Positions 61,740 to 64,000 of a stretch of DNA of 64,000 bases are shown here, piece after piece (within the stretch, counting starts at the first letter, position 1; each line of letters starts with the position of its first letter). The position numbers were made by a program, and so were the translations under genes. This DNA comes from Aequorivita marisscotiae (GTDB lineage: Bacteria; Bacteroidota; Bacteroidia; Flavobacteriales; Flavobacteriaceae). Location: NCBI RefSeq assembly GCF_029814825.1, contig NZ_CP122379.1:2728001-2792000 (forward strand). Reading direction: 5' to 3'. The notes under the pieces were generated by a model that was given only the letters and a program-made list of their open reading frames with translations, was not told the origin of the DNA and made no database searches.

Positions 61740-62048
61740 AATTATATTTTTATTTAAAATTAAAACTATTGTGGGTAATTGCTGTTTCCTTTCACGATTC
61801 TTTAGCTTTTTATCCTTTAAGTTGAAGTAGATAGGCTGTGGTTTAAAAGGAATAATAATATGGAAACAATACCACCCTGAGTTGTAAATAGAATCTGGTA
61901 TAAAAGTAAAACGCCTTTTTTTTGAAGAACAGCCAAATTTCCTTTAATACCCCCTTAACAACCGATGTTAAACAACATATAAATTATTTTATTTTCTAAA
62001 GACGATGCGTAGCTTTAGCTTAATTAAAAACCAAAAAAAACTAAAACT
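61740..62048. other. Divergent spacer between ku and the VOC gene
   Basis: 309 AT-rich bases without an open frame of note. It must hold the promoter of the ku-ligD operon on the minus strand and one for the VOC gene, but no clear consensus was found. A small inverted repeat ATGTT-AAAC-AACAT lies near 61972-61985. Confidence 0.5.
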
Positions 62049-62450
62049 ATGAGAATTGAAGCCAATTTAGCCTTTAGCGGAAACTGTCGGGAAGCGTTTA
62101 ATTTCTACCAAGAAATCTTCGGAGGCGAAATTAAAAATACGGAAACCTATGAAAACAACGAAATTGATATTCCAGACAATTATAGAAATAAATGGCAGCA
62201 CGCCGAACTAAAAGGAAAAAATTTCACATTACTCGGTTATGATGCCTCTCCGGATACTCCGTTAACCGACGGCACAAATATACATCTAGGTGTAGATATG
62301 GATACCGAAAACGAAGCCAAGGAAGCCTTCGAAAAGCTTGCCAGCTCGGGTAAAATACACACCTCTTTTCAAAAAACTTCGTGGGGCGCTCAATATGGCA
62401 GATGTACTGATAAATTCGGTATTGGGTGGATGATTAATTATAAAAAATAA
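62049..62450 (+). CDS. VOC-superfamily protein (PhnB/glyoxalase-like)
   Basis: 133 residues with the paired beta-alpha-beta-beta-beta modules of the VOC superfamily: EANLAFSGNCREAFNFYQEI FGGE start, NFTLLGYDASPD, THLGV-like IHLGVDMDTENEAKEAF and WGAQYGRCTDKFGIGW. This is the PhnB/3-demethylubiquinone-methyltransferase-like branch. Function unknown. Monocistronic, with a terminator downstream. Confidence 0.87.
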   Translation: MRIEANLAFSGNCREAFNFYQEIFGGEIKNTETYENNEIDIPDNYRNKWQHAELKGKNFTLLGYDASPDTPLTDGTNIHLGVDMDTENEAKEAFEKLASSGKIHTSFQKTSWGAQYGRCTDKFGIGWMINYKK

Positions 62451-62533
62451 ATGCTGCTCTATAAAATATAGTCTATTGGCGTTAGTAACCTATACGCCAC
62501 TAGAAACTGCTATTTATTGTTTCCAGCAAATTA

Positions 62534-62570
62534 AAACAAATTACAGGCTACGCTTGTAATTTGTTTTTTT
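62534..62570 (+). terminator. Terminator after the VOC gene
   Basis: CAAATTACA (62537-62545) pairs with TGTAATTTG (62555-62563) followed by seven T (62564-62570). Confidence 0.85.
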
Positions 62571-62638
62571 ATATCTGTATTCCTAATAACCTTTAGCGAA
62601 CTTTATAATTAAAGGCCCGCTGCGCTTTATCTTAATTG

Positions 62639-62646
62639 TATCTTTG
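62639..62646 (+). promoter_or_regulatory. -7 element TATCTTTG before the DEAD-like gene
   Basis: TATCTTTG, an exact TAnnTTTG, 37 bases before the ATG at 62684. No TTG at the usual -33 spacing. Confidence 0.4.
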
Positions 62647-62683
62647 CCTAATTCACTTCTTGTTATAACCCTTTATAAGTAAT

Positions 62684-63298
62684 ATGCCTTTTAAAAAACT
62701 ACACTCCGATATCAAGGAAAAGTTGGAACAACTTGAAATTACAACACCTACCCCCTTTCAGAGTGCGAGTATTCCCGTTATTAAAAGCGGTGCCAATGTA
62801 TATTGCATGGCGCCAGAAAGTAGTGGCAAAACCACTACACTCATTATTACTACACTTCAAAAATTAAAATGTAGGGCTATAGGAAATGCACCGCGGGCCG
62901 TAATTTTAGTTGAAAATAAAGATTTGGCTATGCAGCTGTACGATCAATTTTTAATGTACACAAAACACAGTTCGCTGCGCGTATATGTTGGTTATGAAGA
63001 GTTGCACGTAGATGTTCAAAAATCGGAGATTGCCATGGGGATAGATATTCTTATTTCGACCCCAAAATCTATGAACAAGTTATTTTTAATGAATGGCGTA
63101 AGCATTGCCGACCTAAAACTTTTTAGCATAGACGACGCCGAATTTTTAACACAAAAATCGGCGTATGCTGCAATTATGTCTATTACCCAAAGTATTCAAA
63201 AATGCCAATATGTGCTTTATGCCGAAAAAATGCACCCCATGCTTAAACGGTTCGAAAATTATTTTATGGAGTATTCAAAAAAGGTTTCAATATCTTAA
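62684..63298 (+). CDS. One-lobed DEAD-box-helicase-like protein
   Basis: 204 residues, about the size of a single RecA lobe. It has the Q-motif region (TTPTPFQSASIPVIKSG), a Walker A-like ESSGKTTT, an ISTPKSM (motif Ib) and FSIDDAEFL in place of the DEAD box. The second RecA lobe, with motifs IV-VI, is missing entirely, so it cannot be a normal helicase. It ends naturally at 63298 with a stop, and the following 289 bases hold no continuation. It may be a regulatory or RNA-binding relic conserved in flavobacteria. Confidence 0.72.
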   Translation: MPFKKLHSDIKEKLEQLEITTPTPFQSASIPVIKSGANVYCMAPESSGKTTTLIITTLQKLKCRAIGNAPRAVILVENKDLAMQLYDQFLMYTKHSSLRVYVGYEELHVDVQKSEIAMGIDILISTPKSMNKLFLMNGVSIADLKLFSIDDAEFLTQKSAYAAIMSITQSIQKCQYVLYAEKMHPMLKRFENYFMEYSKKVSIS

Positions 63299-63587
63299 AG
63301 TTTTTTTCGAAATCTAAAGTTTCAAATTAAAAATAAAGTCCTAAAATAATAGCCCATCCATCGTTTGCCTTTTTACTTGTAAACCAATGTAAGTTGCAAA
63401 TTCTGTGCGATTTAAAAATTATCATTCTTTCCCAAACCATTAATAAATGGAGTTTTAATTGTGCATATTGGTCTAAATTGAAATATATATTTCGGCCTCA
63501 TCAGAAATTTTAATTTAAAAAATCATTTTTTTTTCCGACATTGACCATTCAAATTTTAAAATTTTACAAACTTTAAAAATAGCTACA

Positions 63588-64000
63588 ATGGCAGACGATT
63601 TCGATTTATTAGAAACAGATAAAAACACCACGCAGGGAAAGGTTGATGTAAACTGGGGCAAGGCCGTAGACCAAATGAAAAGCAAGTTGGCCCAGGAAGA
63701 TGATCCCGAAGTTAGACAGCGCATTTTAAACGCAACCTTAGACGACGTTGTTGAAATGGCTGAAAAAGACCGGGGTAACTTGTTAGATGCCATTAAAGAC
63801 CTCACCGACTATCAAGATGAGGTAGGAATCGTTTTTGAAAAATTTAGCACCTTAAATCCTGCCGAACAAAAAGTAATAGATCAAGCTGTAAAAGCATTGG
63901 AACGCGCCAAAATGGAACTGGAAGATGCCGAAAAAGTTACCGATAACTGGTGGAACAATCTCTGGGGCCGAAAGGCGAGAATTAGAAAAAAAGAACAAGA
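63588..64000 (+). CDS. Acidic helical protein, C-terminus outside the window
   Basis: At least 137 residues are visible from the ATG at 63588: MADDFDLLETDKNTTQGKVD and a run of charged helices (RQRILNATLDDVVEMAEKDR, LDAIKDLTDYQDEVGIVFEK) with a late aromatic cluster (DNWWNNLWGRKARIRK). No signal peptide. I do not recognise the family; the N-terminal part is acidic and probably forms a helical bundle or coiled coil. Confidence 0.6.
   Translation, partial: MADDFDLLETDKNTTQGKVDVNWGKAVDQMKSKLAQEDDPEVRQRILNATLDDVVEMAEKDRGNLLDAIKDLTDYQDEVGIVFEKFSTLNPAEQKVIDQAVKALERAKMELEDAEKVTDNWWNNLWGRKARIRKKEQ

Overview
The window is a low-GC, gene-dense chromosomal segment from a member of the Bacteroidota, almost certainly a marine or environmental flavobacterium (family Flavobacteriaceae). 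The evidence is the gene content (LptD/amidase/MCE block, BshA, fused E1 alpha/beta, 'VGIGT'-type surface proteins, short HPF, Smr-less MutS2) and several promoters of the Bacteroidota form TTG-N16-20-TAnnTTTG (aroC, the fused E1 gene, mutS2, the surface-protein gene at 52.3-53.1 kb). No rRNA, tRNA, CRISPR array, insertion sequence or prophage was seen.

Layout. 1-4.3 kb: partial lptD-like gene (minus) divergent from a cell-wall amidase and an MCE/MlaD protein. 4.3-12 kb: one long plus-strand run: a membrane Fe-S protein, a HAD phosphatase, a CCG-domain Fe-S protein, a conserved unknown, a GH3/beta-lactamase fusion, bshA and a PrcB-like lipoprotein. 12-20 kb: M19 dipeptidase, beta-barrel protein, a D-lactate-dehydrogenase-like FAD/Fe-S/CCG protein, aroC, and a dicarboxylate/amino-acid symporter. 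20-31 kb: surface protein, DCC protein, mutS2/ung divergent pair, nucleoside phosphorylase with a cytosolic substrate-binding protein, eIF1-like factor, 2OG oxygenase, fused branched-chain E1, DUF1328, lipocalin-like lipoprotein and OmpA lipoprotein. 31.4-37.1 kb: a compact seven-gene type III polyketide synthase operon. 37-41.3 kb: ordinary genes (Spx/ArsC-like, HPF, TerC, nitroreductase, FNT channel). 41.6-47.1 kb: a four-gene cluster with a TolB/TPR membrane protein, a caspase-hydrolase-TPR protein, a small protein and a TIR membrane protein, followed by a ParDE-type toxin-antitoxin pair. 48-52 kb: two DUF3857/transglutaminase-like proteins, preceded by two striking short tandem arrays. 53.4-57.3 kb: a MATCAP-type metallopeptidase / ATP-grasp / aspartoacylase-family operon. 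57.3-64 kb: SDR, small hydrophilic protein, LigD-Ku NHEJ operon, VOC protein, a one-lobed DEAD-like protein and a truncated unknown gene.

The points most deserving attention are (1) the type III PKS operon that carries its own ACP, ketosynthase, dehydratase and enoyl-reductase plus methyltransferase and flavoprotein, which looks like a self-contained phenolic-lipid or alkylpyrone pathway; (2) the caspase plus TIR cluster, which has the parts of a suicide-type conflict system and whose hydrolase domain carries Asp in place of the nucleophile Ser; (3) the exact 22-nt and 11-nt periodic arrays at 52.1-52.25 kb, which look like response-regulator binding sites; and (4) the MATCAP/ATP-grasp/M14-like operon, which combines the same enzyme classes that add and remove terminal residues on eukaryotic tubulin.
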